Shown: positions 34,127-47,854, counted from the first letter of the stretch. The stretch is DNA of 64,000 nt from Kryptolebias marmoratus (GCF_001649575.2 NC_051434.1:6383381-6447380), one strand, 5' to 3'. Notes: generated by a model from the letters alone, not told the origin. Program-made: numbers and translations.

Positions 34127-35348
34127 ACAAGCTGAACCTCTGGCCTGTCCGGCCCCACTGGGACCAGCTGGGAGCTCATCAATCATGGTCAGAACTGACC
34201 CTTTCCTCCAAACTGAGATTGCTCAAAGAGCAAATGTCACGTAGGATATTATTTGTTTATAACTCTTCCACAGAACCCCATTGATAAAACCATCTGAACT
34301 CTCTGAAGACATCCCTGTGCTGCATGCTCAGGAATTATGACATAAGAAGCCTTTTTTTGTTCTTAAACAGAGGGCAAAGTCCACTGTAGCAGTCATAAAT
34401 TACACATCTATCACAGACATGTTTTTGCTCCGCATACCTGAGCTGTGACCTTTGACCCCGGAGCTCATAACTCTTTACAGAGGTCTGGTTTAGATGCACC
34501 TTGTGGTATAATCTTTTTATTATTATTTTTTTTTAATCAGGATTTTGAAATTCAGTCAGGACTTGTCGCGTCTTAAAAAGGATTTAAAACTGCGAGTTCG
34601 GCATAGTTGTGTGTACTTTTTTAAGCTAATTAGAAAAGAGTGTACCATTTTCTCTCACGTTGCTCAGTGAAATACTATGTTTGGGGGGGATTGTTTTCCC
34701 AAAGTCACTGATCTGATCCGATTCTCTTTGTTTCCCCTCTCAGCTCTCAGTCGGTGGGTGTGGATCAGTGTGTGTGTGTTTGTTTAGGCCATGGAACCAT
34801 TTATAGCTGCAAGGTGTGATCCAAACCACAAGGTGGAGATCCGGCAGCACCGTGACTCCAACACTGTTATTCCCCACTGACCTCAGCACATGTGAGGGTC
34901 ACAACATCCTGCTCGCTGGCCACAACATGCAAACACAAGTCATTTATAAATATAAAAACTTTATTTGGTTCAGTTAGACAGGAACAGCACTCCTGTGTGC
35001 CCGGAGAGGCTTATTTAAACATGATCTTTCTTTTAGCTTGTGCTTCCTCGTATGGACAAGTTTGTTAGTGTTCTTTTGCCTTTGAACAGTTTTGTTTTTA
35101 ATCTTTTTTTTGCACAAACAGGGATAAACAAGCAGCGGACAAACATCCTGAGCGGTGTAGTGCTCAATAGCAGGTGCTTGGTGTTCCTGTAAATCGCCTC
35201 GGTCGAGTTGAAAGGCAAACAGAGCAAACCGAAGAACAAATCTCTGGACGCGTGCCTTCAGATAACACTGATGGCAAACAAGCACCGCTTCCAGGGTACA
35301 AAGACGTTCAAAGGCGTCTGTCTCTTGGCAACTTTCTAAAGCTCTCTG
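34127..35348. other. intergenic, upstream of tgfbr2
   Basis: It has a short GT run at 34770-34779 and no gene that I can support. Distal tgfbr2 control elements would lie here, but none can be named. Confidence 0.65.
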
Positions 35349-35554
35349 TAGGGCTGCCCGATATTAAGAAAACACGTGATTCCATTTTTAGTGTTGAATA
35401 TTGCAACGTCAGTGTGATAAACTCACGTTCTGTGATTACCGTGTTCACAACACTCTCCATGTGCAGGCATCTAAAGAGTGGGTGTCCATTTGATCGCCAG
35501 ATTTGTATTTTTTCCCATGCATTTTATTTTATTTTATGACATTGTGCAGCCCTA
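35349..35554. mobile_element. short hAT-like MITE with perfect 8-bp target duplication
   Basis: A 206-bp element with ends TAGGGCTGCCCGATATT and GACATTGTGCAGCCCTA. It is flanked by GCTCTCTG at 35341-35348 and 35555-35562. The interior has no coding capacity. Confidence 0.9.
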
Positions 35555-35698
35555 GCTCTCTGTAGGCAAAAAGTACAGATAGTAATGAGCTGCTCCATAA
35601 CAGATTTAACACAGTTCCCTAAAATCTCTCCAGCAGACTGGATATGTGCCTTAACGATGGACTGGACTGCAGGTATTCTGAATTAATGAATAAACTAA

Positions 35699-36153
35699 AG
35701 GCCCAACATTCCCTGAAGGAATCTATGTGCACCACCTGCCACCTTTCATGCCACAGTTTTAGACTAAAACTATCTTATTTTGAGAAATGACTGAGCTGAA
35801 GCCATTTGGGTCAGACCTTGGCACACACACACAGTTTGGTGTGGTAGTAACTGAGAGTCATCCTCATATTCTGAGCCTAACTGACTGCGTATGGTTTTTT
35901 GTTTAAAACTTTGCAATTACCTATTGAAGTCAACCCTGCCTGTCTGTTAGCAAAATATCCCGGTCAAATTTGATGTGGTAGTAGCACAGAGTCAATACCA
36001 ATAGATACTCTGAGCACTAACAACTGAGATCATGCATGTTATTTTGAAGACTTGACTAAAACAGCAATTACTCCATCATAAAATAATCTTAATTTAAAAC
36101 TATGGCTTGAAAGGCAGTGGGTGATATGCTTCCCTTCAGGGAATACTAGGCCT
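35699..36153. mobile_element. fold-back family A, copy with both termini
   Basis: The left end AGGCCCAACATTCCCTGAAG and right end CCCTTCAGGGAATACTAGGC are inverted repeats. The similarity continues inward for roughly 90 bp (CACAGTTTTAGACTAAAACT against AATTTAAAACTATGGCTTG). The flanks are CTAA and TTAA, which hints at a TTAA target, but one copy is not proof. No coding capacity is visible. Confidence 0.8.
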
Positions 36154-36248
36154 TTAATAAAAGTAGTTTTATTATTATTAATATTGCTTTTACCTTGTTT
36201 ACCATTGTTGATTTACTGTTTAGTTTCCTGACTTTAAGAAAGTGTTTG

Positions 36249-36300
36249 AACAGCGCAGTGGAAAGGGGGTTAGCCCCGTTGCCTCACAGGTAAAATGTCC
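36249..36300 (+). repeat. remnant of a common teleost repeat
   Basis: GCGCAGTGGAAAGGGGGTTA and GCCCCGTTGCCTCACAGG resemble the widespread teleost motif GCGCAGTGGTTAGCRCTGTT-GCCTCACAGC. Only about 50 bp survives. Confidence 0.5.
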
Positions 36301-38565
36301 TGGTTGTATGCATTTTTATGCAATTCCACTAATACAAAAACTATTAGTATTATGTTGCGTTTCTAAATATTAGAAATCATCGAAAGAAACCCTCCTATGG
36401 AACCTGATAACTGACAGGACACACTGAACCAGAAAAAGCCAACATTTTTTGGGTGTTTTATAGGTTGAATGTCTAAATGATGTCTGCAGGACAATCAGGA
36501 CTGTGTTACAAAAATATAAACTGCACACAACACCAAAGAACCAGCTCAAAAGGCAGAAGCCTGTCTGCAGAACGGAGTGAAATGCAACATCCTGCTCGTG
36601 ATTAAGGTGCCTGCCTGTTTAACTTGAGTAGCTTTTTCTCCTTCACTCACGGTGCTTCTTTGAGATCTCAGGCTGACAGTTAAATGTGCCTCAGGATGTG
36701 CTTCAACAACCTTTCAGAACTCACTCCTGCCCCAGAGAGCCAAACGTTATCTCTCACAGCGTCGGAGTCAAACTGCTCCAGACACAACAGAATGCAGCTT
36801 TTAAAGGTTTTCTAAGGACTAAAGACGCGTCAGGACAGCACAAAGGAAGAGCGTAGAAACAAAAAAAAAAAGGTAAAATTGAGTTAAAGTGTAGCTAAAG
36901 AGAAAAAGGTGCTTTAGGAACATCTCATCTGGTAAAGGAGCTGCTGTGATAATTGGCTTGTCGAGGTTTGTAAATCTCTGAGGTACTTTACTTTAAAGAA
37001 CTTTTAAAAGTATATATCTTCTGTATTTTTAATTAAAAAAACTCTTTAGGTGAGTACAGCTTTAGGTGAACAACAACATAATCTTATTGTTTACAAAAAA
37101 AGATACTCAACAGCTCTTAGAAATAACTTTAACAACAATATTCATCTTTTGTATGACGTATGAAGTCTGTCACACTGTTATAAGACAAATTTAACCTCAC
37201 TTCTTCACAGAATTGCTTAAATTCACTGACTTTTGCTGATGTTCGTTTATGCACAGCTCTGTTATTTTATTATAGCAAAGGGTCCAAGTTTTGCCCGGGC
37301 CGCTGCAGCCTCAGATGCATTCTGCTGTAGATTTCCTGCCTTGCTCATTGTCCTCTTGTCAAACTGATGGCCTCACATTAGACACTGGAATTCTGTGGTT
37401 ACTGTCGTCTCAGCTGTCCTGGGACTGTAAAATAAGCCCAAATCATCAGCCCTCCACCACTGTGCTTGACAGTGAGTGTGGGCTGTTTGTACTGATACGC
37501 TCTTTCTTTTTATTTCAGACTAGGCGTAGCACCTGCCCATCAAGTACTATAAAAGCTCATGTGTTTTGCGCTGTGTGCGGTTTCAGACAGACAGAAACGT
37601 CAGCGCTCACTCCCACACATGAAACCGGCACAGTTTTGGTGCCTCGGCAGGCTTCCTTTTCACTTCTCCTGCTGCTCGTCTCCCAGCATTATTCTGAAGG
37701 AAGGGAGGGCTGATCCGTAACGCTTCAGAAGGTTACAACCTTTGGCATCGCAACACTTTTAGAGCTATTGTTCTCGGACAGAGAATGAATAGGTGTCCAA
37801 AAAACTGTGCCAAGACTAGTTTTAGAAAGAACATATCAGGGAGAAGCAATCATGAGAACAAATACTGCAGCATGAGATTCTTCTCTCTGTGTAACAAGCA
37901 ACACCCTGTAACTTGTGTGCATATACAACTATTTGTATACTTTTACTATAAAATGCATCAGATAATAGAAAACTACTTCATACCGCTCACAAACCTTTCT
38001 TTTTGCAGAGACCATCATGTGACACATGGACCATTCTAGGGTTGAACCATGTTGAGGGTTTTCTCCTGTGGTTTGGGAGAGCAGAAAGAAGATGATAATG
38101 GTCATGCTATTCATCAAACCCAGATTACAGGGAGGGCGAGTTTAAGCAAGGAGGGAAAGATTTAGCCGTCCTGCCCCCAATAAATGCTTCAATATGCCTC
38201 CCTCAATGTTGCAAAGGATACAGTCACACATAAGCAGAATCAGGGTCCTTGATGTGTGGGAATAAATGCAGTAAATCAAAGACTTTCATGCATACTAAAC
38301 AGGGAACAGAATGCACAGTGATGTTGGTGTGAAATAGTATAGTGTGTGGGTGCAGACACATACAGCATCACATATCACACTAAACTTTTTGGCAAACCCA
38401 GCGGAGGTGTGGAAAGTAACACCCTGATTTCATGGTAAATGGTGAAATAAACAAAACAAAACAAATTTTATTTAAGATGACGGAAAGTCAATCTGCAGAT
38501 TTTGTTTGAGGGGATGACATACCGTAAACGTCGTGCAGCTCAGCTGGAGTTTTCGATCATCCTGA
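36301..38565. other. intergenic, no feature recognised
   Basis: No gene or repeat was supported. Confidence 0.65.
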
Positions 38566-38665
38566 TGACATCCATTCATTCACTTTCTGTATTGGTTTTC
38601 TTCTGTTTAGCATTGCTGGGAGCAGGGGACCCTCTCCAGCGATGAGCGGGGTACTCTCCGGAGAG
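38566..38665 (+). repeat. remnant of a common teleost interspersed repeat
   Basis: CATCCATTCATTCACTTTCT, GCATTGCTGGGAGCAGGGGA and GAGCGGGGTACTCTCCGGAG follow the order of a widespread teleost repeat (CATCCATCCATTTTCT to GGCGGGGTACACCCTGGAC). It is degenerate. Confidence 0.55.
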
Positions 38666-40207
38666 GACAAGACAGAAAACTAACATTTCGAACATTTCTA
38701 GCTTGCAGACAGACAAACCTGTTTTTAGGTTTTCTTTAGCTTGTTAAAAATAATTCATCAAGTAAAGTTTAAAAAGGAAATAAAGTTTACAAAACATAGG
38801 TGAGAACGAAAGACAGTCAGCGTCAGAATCAGATTTATTTTCTGAATTACTCAAATGGTTGGAATAGACCTTTGTACAGTACTGTCATCTATAATACTTA
38901 GCTAAAAATATATGGTATATCTTACAATTAGTCATTTATCATAAGTGCAACTTTAACCTGCACTTTATTTACAGAAGGATATACAATCAGTGGGGTTAAT
39001 GTTTCACACCTTCTGCCTCAAACTTTCTTTGTCCACAACATAACGAGTTATAGAATCTAAAAAAGATCCTTTTTTGTTGGTTTTACAAACAAACAAAAAA
39101 CAGTATTTAGAAAAGAGCAGAAGTCCTTGTTCAGGCTGGCTGGTGGCTTACCAAGCAAAGGCCTGTTTTTTTTTTATATCATAATTGTTTTTCACACTTG
39201 TAAGACAACCCTTTTTTTTTAAAAAGTGACACCAGCGTGAAAGATGTAAATTAGCTGAATATTAAACCTCTACACTTTTGCACGGCAAGGTTTGTTTAGT
39301 TTGTTTAGTTCGGTTTTCTCCACCGAACAGAGTCTGTGTATCTACAGGAGTGTTTTTCCCCCACACAGATATGTCATTCATAAGCCTGAAAAATGATTAA
39401 AAACAAAAACTGGCCCAGCTTTGGTTAGCATTAGCCTAGCCTGGATGGAGACTTCGGCTCCTTTCTCCATACCCCGTGCTCTGTGACTGATGAGGGTAAC
39501 TATCTGACAGAACATCACTTCAAAAAAAAAAACCAGACCATTTCTTTAAGACTGACTATTAAAAGCAATCTGCTGCTTGTTTCCACTGCTCAGATTTCAA
39601 ACAGTGACGCTGATGAAGTTTAATATATAGTATCAGTAGTGTGGGTTGGAGACTAAAAATGTGAATGGATAAAAAAATACTCCAGTCTAATGGCACGCCT
39701 TGGGCTGTGCTCCAAACTGCATCCGCAGAGCGAGCCCAGCGATCACGGTTTCCCAAGAAACCCACTTCAATGAACACACGACTTCAGAACGCTTGAAGGG
39801 TAAGTCCTCCCAACTTCCAGAGGCTGCGTGTGTGTACACAAACATCTGCACATCCAGAGTTTCTTGTGTGAACTTCCCATGGGAAAGGCTGCGCCGAGAT
39901 GGAGATGAAACAACATTCTGGCTAAATAAGGTTTCCGTTTCAGAAACGGTGGCAGAATTTTATTGTCACACGGAGTCCTATTTCCCCAGCGGAGCTGCTT
40001 GAGATTGTCACAGGGACTGTTATAAAAATAAAAAGGAAGACATTAAACTGACGTATTTATAGAAAGATAAACTGAAAGTTTGACCCGTGACGAAAAGCTG
40101 ACAGTTATTTAAAGTCAAATAATATCAGACAAAAAAGAAAAAACTCTGTGAAAGAAGTTAAAGAGGTTTAGTTAGGGATTTATCAGGTTAAATCTGGTGT
40201 CCTTTCT
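38666..40207. other. intergenic, no feature recognised
   Basis: AT-rich DNA without a supported gene or repeat. Confidence 0.65.
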
Positions 40208-41045
40208 ACCTTATTCTCATATTATGTAAATTACATAAAAACAAAAATAGCCAAATCCATAGCAGTATTGTACAAAGTAAGGGACTTATTTCATGACAAA
40301 TCTTTATTTATGTTATATAATGCAATAATTGCTCCACACCTGACTTACTGTATTGAAGTCTGGGGGAAAGCATGTAAAACAATTACAAATCCGATTTACA
40401 TTTTACAGAAACGAGCAATAAGATGTATTACCAGAAAACATTTCAGTCACCCATCAAATGCTTTATTTTGTCAGTTGAAATTATTGAAATTTTATGAGTT
40501 GGTTGATTACAATATTTTGAAGGTTATGTATAAAGCTCATAAAAGTTTATTACCTCTTAATATGCAAGTATACTTTGTTAAGAGAGTAAGTAATTACAAT
40601 CTTAAGGGTATAGAGATGTTTGTAAAGCCTAAGATTCGAACAAATTTGAAGGACCGATGTACTTCGGTACAAGGTATAAGATTGTGGAATAATTTGGAAA
40701 GTGAATATAAAAATGCTGGCTCGATAGATATATTTAAGAGAATGATAAAAGTTAAGTTGTTGAAAACATATACAATTGTATAATGTGCAATCATAAGAAT
40801 TGCTGTACAAGAAGGAGTTGATGTTTTTTTTTTGTTTGTTTGTTTTTTGTTGTTATGTTTTATTATTTGAAAACTATCATTGTTTGAATTTGTTTATTTT
40901 GAAAAAAGGGGCAGATATTAATAAGAATTTTTTTTTCTTCTTCTGCTACCTTTCATTTTATTTGTATTTGTATATTCTTTTCTTTTTTTTGTATAGCATT
41001 TGTTTTGTCTTTAAATGAAATGAATAAATTAAAAAAAAAAAAAAA
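40208..41045 (+). mobile_element. 5'-truncated non-LTR retrotransposon with intact RT C-terminus
   Basis: An open frame from about 40208 to 40783 encodes the C-terminal part of a LINE ORF2. YVNYIKTKIAKSIAVLYKVR, NAIIAPHLTYCIEVWGKACK, ILQKRAIRCIT and FYELVDYNILKVMYKA are typical of the region after the reverse transcriptase palm of jockey/I/L2-like elements. A T-rich 3' UTR of about 250 bp and a poly(A) tail (41029-41045) follow. The endonuclease and the RT catalytic motifs are missing, so the copy cannot move itself. The undamaged 190-codon frame suggests a fairly recent insertion. No target duplication was found, and the exact clade is not certain. Confidence 0.88.
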
Positions 41046-42888
41046 TATTCACGTTGAATCATTTATGGTTTAAGTAAGTTTTTAAATTCTTGTAATTTAA
41101 CACCTTGGATGGAGTTTAACCATTTTTTTTCTCATTCCAATAATATAAAGGAATTTTTAATGATGTAATTTTAATAAAATTTTAATAAATTTTAATAAAA
41201 CAAGCAGAAACTACTGACTCTTTTGCCTCCTTGATGCATTTTTGCCCCCAAGTCAGCACAAGGATGTAAAAAATGAGCCATTGATTCTGTTAATATGAAA
41301 CATTCCTCAGTTAACATCTTTGCCATCAGCTATCTTAGATCTCAGGCAAACAGATGCATGAGTCTGAGAACCTGCAGTCTGCACCGAGGACCCCCACCCC
41401 CCACCCGTTCCACTTCCTCTCACTGCAGCTCTGAGTAGATGGAGCTGACGGATACATGCTGGGTGTGCCAGCGCAGGAAGCAGCACTTATCCTGTGCCAC
41501 CTTCTGCTCTTGTTGCAGGCAGGAAATACCAACATGACCCGACACTGATAAGAGCAGAGAGCTGAGCCGTGGCCACGTGGGACACAATAGGAGAACCATA
41601 GATTTTATGCTTATGTGGGCGCAGGAGGAAGGGGGGGCTTGTTTAGAGAGTAATTCTGGAAATGGTTACAATCCATTCAACCCTTTAAATAAATACATGG
41701 ATCTCAATTAAATGTACATGAAAGATTACAGAGCGATCATCAGTGAGTGGAAGGGAACTTTCTAAAACAGTATGCCAATGGACATTGTTACTATTTACAA
41801 AAGCAAGATGAAATCTGCTTAAAAAAATATTTAAATAAGATCTAGAAGCACTGCCTGAGCTTATTTTAACACAGAAGTGAAATGGAAAATTCTCCCATTG
41901 TTTGATTACAGAATTTTGAAATTCTTTGTGGATATTATGAATTTTGCTCATTCCTTTGAGCCAAGGAGGAGTGGGATCATCCATCTTGGTGTTATTACAG
42001 AGATGGCCTTTATGGCTAAACTATAATGTGTTACAATAAAGAAAAAAAATACACCGTCTTGTAAAACTTTCAGTAAATTTAAACAGTCGCTCACTTCTTA
42101 GAGCAAGAATCTGCTTTAAGTATGTTTAATATTACCAGTGTAGAATAAGTATTCAGCCAACATGTTTCAGCTTTTGGCTGAGTTAGAAAAAAAAAAAAAA
42201 AAGGTCAAACATTTTAAGATACACTTTAAAAAGCGCTGCTGTGACGACGACGGTCCAAATGGATTTAATTTAACGCCTCATTCCATGAGCTGTTCCTCTG
42301 CCGGAGCAGACATTTTCCCTCACTGCTCTGTAAATTTACCATGTCTGTGAACTGAATTTTTTTTTCCTTCTCCCAGCCACTCTCTGGAAACCAAAGGGAA
42401 GCGAGGCTCTTGTAGCCGACTTTGATCATTGAGAACCTGCTCTCTCTTTTTCCTTTCTTAAACAAACTTTGCATGAAACAGGGTGAGACTGAGCTCCGAA
42501 CACGTCCTCGCAGCCTCTGCATCAACTCTGAGTGCAAAATGACAAGAACGACACATCTGCATATTAGCTAGCAGCTAATGATGTTTCCTGCAAGGCGCTG
42601 ATGAAATATTAGACAATAATTTCACAAAACACAAGGCTGATGCTAATGTTCGGGCTTGCTGGATAATCTCCTTCAAGATAAAAAGACGCATCAATTTCAC
42701 ATTTTCTCATTTGATCTAATGATGTTCACTCAAACCGTTCGAACCAAACCACTTATTTTTTTGTTGCAAGATCCCAGTCTGCTTGTCCAAAGTGACTAGC
42801 AGCTCCCACACGATGAGGAGTTATTTTTACCGAGCTTTTTCACCACCTCTGCTGACAGTGGCATCATTTAGAAAATGAGACGTAAGGC
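41046..42888. other. intergenic, no feature recognised
   Basis: It includes a TTTTAATAAA-like tandem (about 41170-41200) and a run of A (42187-42202). No gene was recognised. Confidence 0.65.
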
Positions 42889-43265
42889 TCAGATCTTTTG
42901 AATTGGGGTTGTTTGCCTGTTGAAAATAATTCTTTTAATCCTTCTGGTTTGGAGAACCAGAGTTTGATTCTGGCAGACCTGATGAGCTAACAGATAGTTT
43001 GAGCGAGCAAGACCAAAATGGATTCCTGTCATCTTAAAAAGAACTCCAGTTCTGCTTCTTGTCATTACAGAACGAAGGGAAAAAAGGGTCCTTCATCGTA
43101 ATCAGCTGCTGTGTAAACAAAACCACCACAGTCAGAGATGTTGGCCTTTGCTAACAATCTTTTCCTGATCGAAGCTGCTTTCTCAAACTGCTTTCTGTTA
43201 CCGACAACAAAGATTAGAATTTGAAGACTTGTAAATATGTCTGTTTCCTTTTTTACAATGCATAA
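42889..43265. repeat. fold-back family B, partial copy
   Basis: It starts CTCAGATCTTTTGAATTGGG and has the core GATGAGCTAACAGATAGTTT, then GGATTCCTGTCATCTTAAAA. The inverted right end is not clear. Confidence 0.65.
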
Positions 43266-44929
43266 ATAACAAATTAAACATGAGAACTATAAGCCAATAT
43301 GCTACAAAGTGTGCAACATTTCGAGGTCTCCTTTAGGCAGAACAGAAAATCCAGCCTTTGTGGATTAGCAGAGAATCTCCATTTTCAATGCGCTAAGATT
43401 AAATTCTGAGTGGGAGTGGGCAGAGCAGTCCGCAGCCCTCCATTCGGGACTATATATTCTATAATACATTCCACAAAAAAGCCAATTTTCTCTACAGCAG
43501 CCCTTTTTCATTCACGCTGGCTCAGTCCTAAAAATCAGAGAAAGAAATGGAGCACAGTGGGTTTATTTCCAGGACATCCTTTGTGGTCCAGACTCATTAA
43601 AATACATTGCCATTATGGTACTACTTATACCTCAAGTTGCTGCCTAAGCTTTTTGTTTGAAGCACAGCTGGTATGTGAGCTGAATTTTCCTTCACTTAAC
43701 CTCAGCACAGAGACATTGTTGGAAGCACAAAAGATGAAAAGGTTTTACGTTTCCAATCTGATAAATATGACAGAGGAAGAGAGACAGATTGTGTTGCTCC
43801 ATCTGGCCTTATCGTATGGAGGTTTTCCAACTGACCTGACCCTTGCAGCATTATCTGACCGCTGGACAGAAAACAAGAACAATGATAGCAGCAGCTGGGT
43901 CGCAGGATGGTTGCATTGTATGCACAGGAACTGTTGCTGCTGCTTCTGGTCCGAGGAAAGAAAACTACAGTCATTGTCACGGTCTGGAATCTTAAAGCGG
44001 ACCTATTGTGTCTGAGAACACTTTACAAAGTGACATATGCAAATATGACGTTGGGTGGCCATTTTACTTTGGTTAATGGGATGGAAATGTGATCATATAC
44101 GTCACATCATCTGTAATAAAAGACAAAGAAAGGATAGCTTACATGAAGCAAACATTTTACATTTAACTAAATGCTTTGTTTGAACATTCTTTCAGGAAGA
44201 TTTGTTGGAAGTTCCCTTTAAGGTTTTTTATTTTGAATAGGTTTAGCATAGTTGTCATGCTTGGTCAAAATACAACAATACTTCCTGTGCCTGTGAATTG
44301 TTACTTGTGAGAGTTAATTTAAGACATCAATTCTTGGCTAAAAAAAAAACATTTTTTGGTTTTGCACATCCTTTGTCTTTAATTGTCAACACAACCATTA
44401 ATCCTAAAATTGTGGCTAAAAAATGTTTAAACACACTGTCTATTGTAAGCTGGTTAAAAGGCAGCAAAGACCTCGTTTTAACTTTCCTCAGAAGTCATGA
44501 CTAAAATCCTAGTTTGATTTATTTCTTGTTGTTTTAGTTTTGTATGACTACGTCTAGGTCTGGACTGAGGTCGTTTCTGGCTCTTGGGCTTTAATTTGCC
44601 CATGTGTGCTCTTTGTGGATGTGTTTTATTCTGATATTCTTGTGTTTGTGTAGAAAAAAAACTGCACAACAAATGCAACAAACTGCGATCTGTTTCAAAC
44701 TAGAAGCACTCAGAGAGCGCAAACCTCCACTAAGCTTGATTAACAGACAGATTATGATCCAGATCGTAATCTGACAGACAGACAAACAAACCTAAGGGTA
44801 AAAAAGCAGCATGGCCCAAAATATGTCAGGGTATTTTTGTTTAAATTGTTCAGAAAGAAGAACTAACCTGATAGTTGCTTTGTTATTTTTCAGGAGAAAC
44901 ACAAACAGGTGTTGGGGCTCCAGGTAAAG
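43266..44929. other. intergenic, no feature recognised
   Basis: A 201-codon frame (43410-44015, plus strand) has no recognisable domain and is probably random. No other signal was seen. Confidence 0.6.
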
Positions 44930-45240
44930 TCGTTTTTGAGCTTTTAAAGTAGGGTTCTGTGGAAAAACGATGAACAGTCATCATTTTACTTGTTTGGACA
45001 ACCTGAGTTTAATTCTGATTAAACTCAGGTTAATTCTGAGATCAAAGCTGATTGCTGCCTTATTAAAAACAACTCATATCTGTTTATAAACCTTTACCTC
45101 ATTGTCTTATTCATATTAAATGGTTATTCCAACAGTAGTATTCTAATATTTCTACTGAAGTGATCGCAAATAACTATACATTTCCATCTGCTTTAGTTTT
45201 CTGTGGCTATAGAAAATGAAGCTTAGAGAAAGGCTTTAAG
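44930..45240. repeat. fold-back family B, partial copy
   Basis: It carries TAGGGTTCTGTGGAAAAACG, GATGAACAGTCATCATTTTA and the GATTGCTGCCTTATTAAAAA segment in family order. Confidence 0.65.
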
Positions 45241-46435
45241 TTACTAAGAAAAAATAAAAAGTTCCCCATGTGCTTCCAGCCTTTGAAGATGACCCATTAT
45301 GCACCGAGGCTCTTGTTCAGCAGACAAGTACAATGCTGTCTGATCTGAAACATTATTCTCAGACTATCTAAGTTATTTCTTTTTATTCAATCCTTATCTC
45401 AGAACTCCAGGTGCTCAGACTGCGGCGGACGTATCCATCAAATAAATTATACATCAACACCTCACCGTCTCATCTCATCTGTGTCTATTTACCTTTACCT
45501 CAGCGCCTTCAGGAAACCTGGAAAAACAGCCAGGAGGAATGTCCTGGCTCTGGAACGCAGCATCCTTAGCCGCAGCATTTGGCCAGCTCCCTGCCAGCTC
45601 CGGCCTACGCGTCTTAATCTTCACCGCTGTGTACGCTTGTTGTCCAGCTGGTGCCATGGCAACGCAGCTGCGCGCCAAAAGCCTCGATATCTGGGGTTTT
45701 AGCAGAAACACACACATCTGGGCAGAAAGAGCAGCAGGACGATGCGTAATAAGGAGCGTCATTAATGTCAGGGCGGCTCGTAAAGCAAACAAAGTGTAGA
45801 TGAGGCAGTTCTGCAGGACTCTGTTGGTTTTGGCCTCTGGTTGTGTCTCTGTGATGGCCGTCCTTTAGCTGTCATTACAGGCTTAACCTGGGGATAAACA
45901 GCATATCAGAAAAGAGGCCCAGACCTACTTAAATCACTAAATATGAGTCATACCTTCACTATTACAAGCAAATCTTATTGATTATTGCCACAAAGCTTAA
46001 TATATCGGAAAAAAACCCCAACTAAGAATACAGAAAATCTCTAATAAAGCTTAAGTTTTGACCCAGTTCCTATGAGGTTTGGGTGGTAAATCAGACACAA
46101 AGGTTTGTCTTTGCAAATCAAAAAACACATTTGACTTTTTTGAAGAAATGCAAAGATACATAAAAGGAAAACATTCATGTTTGTGATTTAAAAACAACTA
46201 CCGGGCCCATCATCTGCTTTGTCAAAAAGCCTTAAAAGAAAAAAAAAATAGAATCATCACACATTGAAAGCAGTACCTTTTGGGGGATTATGCTCCGTTT
46301 TAATTCTGAGCATCTTCCTTTTGTCTTTAAACTAGAAAAGAAAACCTTTTAAAAACCCTTGAGGAAAAAGTGGCACAAATTGAAAACGACCAACTTAAGG
46401 TGGAAAATAAGAAGAGAGACTTAAATTTAAATTTA
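45241..46435. other. intergenic, no gene recognised
   Basis: The only signal is an X-box-like palindrome GTGCCATGGCAAC at 45651-45663. It has one perfect RFX half-site (GGCAAC) and one half-site with a mismatch. Confidence 0.55.
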
Positions 46436-46785
46436 AACAGGCATACGTATCTCCCACTGCCTTACATGCCAGAGTTTTAGACTGAGATCATCTCATGTTG
46501 AGAAATAATGGAGTTAAATCCTTTTTGGACTCTCAGCTACCACCTAAACTTTAGATCATTATCTGTAATTATGAATAAGTTGTAGCATTTTTCTGTTGGC
46601 AAAAGTCTATTAGCTGTGGCAGCCATCTTGAACTGGTCTCACTCCACGTTTATCACGAGTAGATTGATTATTTTCTGGAAGATAAAGAAAGTAGTGCAGT
46701 AGTTTAGAAGATATTTTGCTAACTAACAGCAACATGAGTAAAAACTTACTCTTCTGGCTTTGCCTTTCGGCAGCAGGTGATAAAA
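46436..46785 (-). repeat. fold-back family A copy
   Basis: It carries TATCTCCCACTGCCTTACAT, GACTCTCAGCTACCACCTAA and GCAGCCATCTTGAACTGGTC, then TATTTTGCTAACTAACAGC. The terminal inverted repeat is eroded. Confidence 0.75.
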
Positions 46786-47854
46786 ATAAATAAACTCAGT
46801 AATTAGATTCAAAAACTTTTCTGCAAAAAGCCAAAAAGTTCTGCTCACTTAACAGAAAATATTTCCTGTGAATCTCCACGTTAAGTAATAAAGAATTAAC
46901 TATAGTTCGATTTTTCTTAAACACAGATTTGGTTACTTTGTTTAAACAAGTTGGTGCTTGACTTCTCAGTGACTCTAAAAGTGTGTGTTGCCTCATCAGT
47001 AAGCTTTCAGAGGAAAAACAGACTTACTGGTTGAAATTCCTGAGACAGGAAATCTCTGCTGACGGCTGTTTTGCTGTTTTGTCCTCGGGCCTGAATGCAG
47101 GCGCGGCTCACACATCTTATACACCGAAATGCAGAAGTGAAGTCATGCTTGAATAAATTCACATGGGGTGCTGACGTTCCTAAAATAAATTGCTTACAAA
47201 AAAACAAAAAAAACCCTATAGACAGGTTCATGCTTGAGGTAAAATTGGCACCTGTAGATGGACGCAGAACTTGGAGTGTTTGAGTCCGACTTTAGTTTCA
47301 CCTACATGCAGTTTAAAGTTCAGCAGCAGGTTACATGTGTAATGTACCAGAACTCTGCAGAGACTTGATGAGAGGTGAACTGGAAAGAAAGAGAAAGAGA
47401 GACAAAAAAAAGTAGACCTTTCCGGTCCTTTATGCTGACTTAAGTTCTAAACGGTGTTCTGACCCAGAGCGCTCAGTGCTTCCAGTCTGCAGAGCCTTAA
47501 ACCCAGCAGCACTTCAGTCAGACCTGCAGCAGCCGTATTTATAGCGTGGCATTTCCCCCCGCTTGTTGCTCTTAACCAAGTCCACCTCCCATTGTTCATC
47601 GTGCCGGTGAGAGTGAGCTGTTTGTGCTCCGGTCTTTCACTAAGTGTTCATAAGGAGGTCAAAGGGTTATCCTGCTGAACGACGAAGGGATGCAGAAAGG
47701 AAAAGGACAAACAATGACATTTGCAGCATTACTGTAAAACATGAAGATAAAGATTAAACCCTGCTGACACCTTTACCAGAGGCTGCACTGAAAAAAAACA
47801 ATACTAGTTTGAACAACTTTAGACACATTTGCTATAGACGGAATGAAAGATAAA
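46786..47854. other. intergenic, no feature recognised
   Basis: Nothing could be supported. Confidence 0.65.

Noticed and set aside
43410..44015. 201-codon frame on the plus strand
   Set aside because: There is no recognisable domain, splice context or gene neighbour, and the composition looks random.
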